This document shows positions 61,712-64,000 of a stretch of 64,000 nucleotides of DNA, piece by piece (position 1 is the first letter of the stretch; every line of letters begins with the position of its first letter). Both the position numbers and the translations under genes were made by a program. This stretch comes from Verrucomicrobiota bacterium JB023 (lineage in GTDB: Bacteria; Verrucomicrobiota; Verrucomicrobiia; Verrucomicrobiales; Akkermansiaceae): assembly GCA_030673895.1 (NCBI GenBank), contig JAUTCR010000017.1, forward strand, positions 1-64,000, given 5' to 3'. The notes beneath the pieces were generated by a model. The model had not been told where the DNA came from and ran no database searches. It saw only the letters and a list, made by a program, of their open reading frames with translations.

Positions 61712-63919
61712 GTGACGCTATCATTGAGTATGGGTGAACGTGTCCAAGACAAAGGCGAGGACCTTCTCGAAGTTTCCTTCGAAGATCCCGTAGCCTCCAC
61801 GCTGATTCTTAAGCATCGGTCCCTCTACGCCATCTTCGATAATCATGGAAACATCGATTCCGGGGTGGCCTCCGACCGTGGACTCTACTCCGATTGCACC
61901 CGTTACCTGAACCGCTACCGGCTCACCTTGGAGGATGGCCCGGAGTTCCTTTCGCTCAATGCCCAGGTAACTCCGGATAACGACCTCGTCGTCTCCGACC
62001 TCACCAATGCTCCCTTTCTCAACGGTGAAGAGACGATCGGGATGGGCGCCATCCACCTGCATCGGGAGGCCATCCTCTACGATCGGCAGCTGCTGGAGCG
62101 AATTACAGTCCATAATCACCGCAATCTGGCGCTCACCCTCCGGCTGCGCCTGGAGTGGGACGCTGACTTCTCCGATTTGTTCGGAATCCGCGGAGTTGAT
62201 AACCAGAACACCGGTCAGATTCTGAAAAGCAAGGAGCCTCGACTCGTTAGCTACCGGGGTGCCGACCAAATCGAACGGGCCACCCGTCTTGCTGTGCATG
62301 GTGACGTCGAGGTCGACTACCGACGCGGCGCGGCATTGATAGAGATCGCACTGGAGCCCGGCGAGGAGTCGGTCTTCGTCATCACCGCCACCTGCTGTCT
62401 CTCCGCCCCTTCGGAGGAATCCGCCTGCGAGCCCAGGGAGATCTCCTTTGGAGAAGCGCGCAAGGCGGCGAAACAATGGGCCAGCGAATTCACCGCTGCG
62501 ACCGCCCGCCTGCAAACACCCCGCGACCGCTTCCAGAAGTGGATGGATCAATCGTGGGCAGACCTCCGCATGCTCACCACGGAGACGCCTTGGGGACTCA
62601 TCCCCTACGCGGGGGTGCCTTGGTTCTGCGCGCCCTTCGGTCGAGATTCGCTCCTGGCTGCCCGCCAGCTGCTCACCTTTGCTCCCGAGGTGGCCAAGGG
62701 AACCCTCCGCTTCCTGGCCGCCCATCAGGCAGAAGAGTTCTGCGCCGAGACTGAAGCGGAACCCGGCAAGATCATCCACGAGATGCGGTCCGGCGAATAC
62801 GTGAATCTCGGCCGGGTGCCCTATGGGCGCTACTATGGCTCCGTCGATTCGACTTCTCTCTTCGTCTGGCTCCTCTCGGAGACTATTGCCCGCACCGCAG
62901 ACCAAGATCTCCTGATCGAGCTTGAACCCGCGCTGGAGGCTGCGCTCAAGCATCTCTTCCGCGAGATGAATGGCGACTCCTTTATCTACTACGACAACCG
63001 TTCCAAATCCGGCCTCATCCACCAGGGGTGGAAGGACGCCGACGATGCCGTCTTTCACCAGGATGGAAGCGATGGAGAAGCACCCATCGCCCTCTGTGAA
63101 GTGCAGGCTTACACTTACGCTGCCCTACGAGGTGCGGCCAGGCTCTACCAGCTGTTAGAGAATCATGGCGAGGTCCGCCGCCTCGAGGCCACGGCAACCC
63201 GCCTGCAGGAGAGGTTCCTAAGCGAGTTTTGGCTCCCTGAGCTGGGCTCCCATGGATTTGCCGCATTAGCCCTCGACCGTAACGGTCCCTGCCGGGTGAT
63301 GTCTTCCAACGCCATCCATTCCCTTCTTTTCGGAATCTATCCCGATGATATCGCCAAGCAGCTCATCGAGAGCTATCGCTCCAGCGATTTGTTCTCCGGC
63401 TGGGGGGTCCGGACTGTCGCTCCGGATACGATTCGCTACAGCCCACTCTCCTACCACAATGGATCGGTATGGCCGCACGACTCGGCCCTCTGCATGGCCG
63501 GCCTCTCGCGCTTCGGCGAACAAGACGATGCAGCCCGCATCTTCGCCGCTCTCTTTGACGCCTCCGAGAACTTCGCCTTCCGGCTGCCCGAGCTGATGTC
63601 CGGCTACCTTCGGCGGACCCACGCCACCACGCCCATCCGCTACCCCAATGCCTGCTCCCCTCAGGCCTGGGCCGCCGGCTCGGTCTTCCTCATGCTGGAA
63701 GCAGCACTTGGCCTCGAGATTGATGCCGCTGGCTTGCGGGTGATTTTTCATCGGCCCTGGCTGCCCGAATGGATTGGCACTCTGCACATCCATGACCTGC
63801 CGGTCGGCCCCCATCGCGTCTCCTTCCAGCTCAAGCACCGCGCCTCTTCGCTGGATCTTTCTGTCCTGAGTGGCAGCGAACCCTCCCCCGTCTCCTTCGA
63901 AGTGCACAATCAACCCTAA
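61712..63919 (+). CDS. Amylo-alpha-1,6-glucosidase/debranching-enzyme family protein
   Basis: A 735-aa protein. The N-terminal part is the bacterial 'GDE_N_bis' domain (LYAIFDNHGNIDSGVASDRG, GLYSDCTRYLNRYRLTL). The C-terminal part is an (alpha/alpha)6 catalytic domain of debranching-enzyme type (CAPFGRDSLLAARQLLTFAP, GRYYGSVDSTSLFVWLL, HNGSVWPHDSALCM). Members cut alpha-1,6 branches or trim other glucosides, and in clusters like this they are found with glycosyltransferases. The start is GTG right after the previous stop; ATG 61730 is an alternative. Its presence suggests that a branched glucan or exopolysaccharide is made and trimmed. Confidence 0.9.
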   Translation: MTLSLSMGERVQDKGEDLLEVSFEDPVASTLILKHRSLYAIFDNHGNIDSGVASDRGLYSDCTRYLNRYRLTLEDGPEFLSLNAQVTPDNDLVVSDLTNAPFLNGEETIGMGAIHLHREAILYDRQLLERITVHNHRNLALTLRLRLEWDADFSDLFGIRGVDNQNTGQILKSKEPRLVSYRGADQIERATRLAVHGDVEVDYRRGAALIEIALEPGEESVFVITATCCLSAPSEESACEPREISFGEARKAAKQWASEFTAATARLQTPRDRFQKWMDQSWADLRMLTTETPWGLIPYAGVPWFCAPFGRDSLLAARQLLTFAPEVAKGTLRFLAAHQAEEFCAETEAEPGKIIHEMRSGEYVNLGRVPYGRYYGSVDSTSLFVWLLSETIARTADQDLLIELEPALEAALKHLFREMNGDSFIYYDNRSKSGLIHQGWKDADDAVFHQDGSDGEAPIALCEVQAYTYAALRGAARLYQLLENHGEVRRLEATATRLQERFLSEFWLPELGSHGFAALALDRNGPCRVMSSNAIHSLLFGIYPDDIAKQLIESYRSSDLFSGWGVRTVAPDTIRYSPLSYHNGSVWPHDSALCMAGLSRFGEQDDAARIFAALFDASENFAFRLPELMSGYLRRTHATTPIRYPNACSPQAWAAGSVFLMLEAALGLEIDAAGLRVIFHRPWLPEWIGTLHIHDLPVGPHRVSFQLKHRASSLDLSVLSGSEPSPVSFEVHNQP

Positions 63920-63926
63920 CTAGTCA

Positions 63927-64000
63927 ATGCATCCAAACCCTACCACCTACGATCCCGAGCCTCCGACCTTACCCGAGGGCTTCCTCCTCGGGATCGCCGA
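63927..64000 (+). CDS. Start of a probable family-1 glycoside hydrolase-like protein, cut by the window
   Basis: ATG 63927 opens a frame reading MHPNPTTYDPEPPTLPEGFL, then LGIA, which runs off the edge. The LPEGFLLGIA string resembles the start of GH1 beta-glucosidase-type barrels. It lies eight bases after the debranching-enzyme gene. I recall similar neighbours in other bacteria, but only 24 residues are visible. Confidence 0.4.
   Translation, partial: MHPNPTTYDPEPPTLPEGFLLGIA

Overview
The window is a GC-rich bacterial chromosome segment that most resembles Verrucomicrobiota, probably order Verrucomicrobiales. This is an inference from several signs. There is a planctomycete-type cytochrome of the DUF1587/1592/1588/1585 kind. 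The Asp-rich 'DG..N..EY.AGTNP' motif and 'FYxL'-type protein ends occur in secreted proteins. Shine-Dalgarno sites are weak, secreted proteins are very large, and an ECF sigma factor sits beside a Ser/Thr kinase. I saw no rRNA, tRNA, CRISPR array, insertion sequence or prophage.

Layout. Positions 1-672 hold a headless RHS/YD-repeat fragment on the minus strand, a perfect REP-like palindrome beside it, and a terminator. Positions 673-7030 carry a membrane-anchored von Willebrand A protein, an AsmA-like protein, an FmdB-type zinc ribbon, a protein resembling the N-domains of secretins, and the hflK-hflC pair. Positions 7157-15776 carry a secreted family-2 glycosidase, a zinc-metallopeptidase-like protein, a DUF1592 cytochrome, a TatD hydrolase and a lipoprotein alpha/beta hydrolase.

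Positions 15988-29029 are a compact run of three very large exported proteins (1892, 1240 and 1184 aa) with short gaps, most of whose sequence I cannot assign. Positions 29036-36151 are housekeeping: a TPM-domain protein, gluQ and moaA on the minus strand, facing a GNAT acetyltransferase, csaA, a prolyl oligopeptidase and moeA on the plus strand.

Positions 36185-48745 look like a regulated surface locus. A 2432-aa exported protein with a 320-residue glycine-rich domain and a coiled coil lies downstream of an ECF sigma factor. The sigma factor is divergent from a membrane TPR protein, which converges on a receptor-like Ser/Thr kinase with RCC1-type repeats outside the membrane. The sigma/TPR intergenic region carries ten perfect copies of a heptamer and a row of palindromes.

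Positions 48901-55917 carry an NTF2-like protein, a small membrane protein, lepA, and a two-gene unit coding for a tail-fibre-like beta-repeat protein and a pappalysin-like metalloprotease, with a divergent secreted protein. Positions 56081-64000 carry an SLC13-type transporter with RCK domains and a tightly coupled glycan cluster: GT2, GT2, GT4, a debranching-enzyme homologue, and the start of a probable family-1 glycosidase-like protein.

Several otherwise unrelated secreted proteins (10168-11541, 25475-29029, 55003-55917, partly 36185-43483) end in a similar C-terminal arrangement, which may be a common anchoring or sorting signal. That shared tail, the three-gene giant exoprotein operon and the sigma/TPR/kinase/giant-protein locus are the best candidates for something not yet described.
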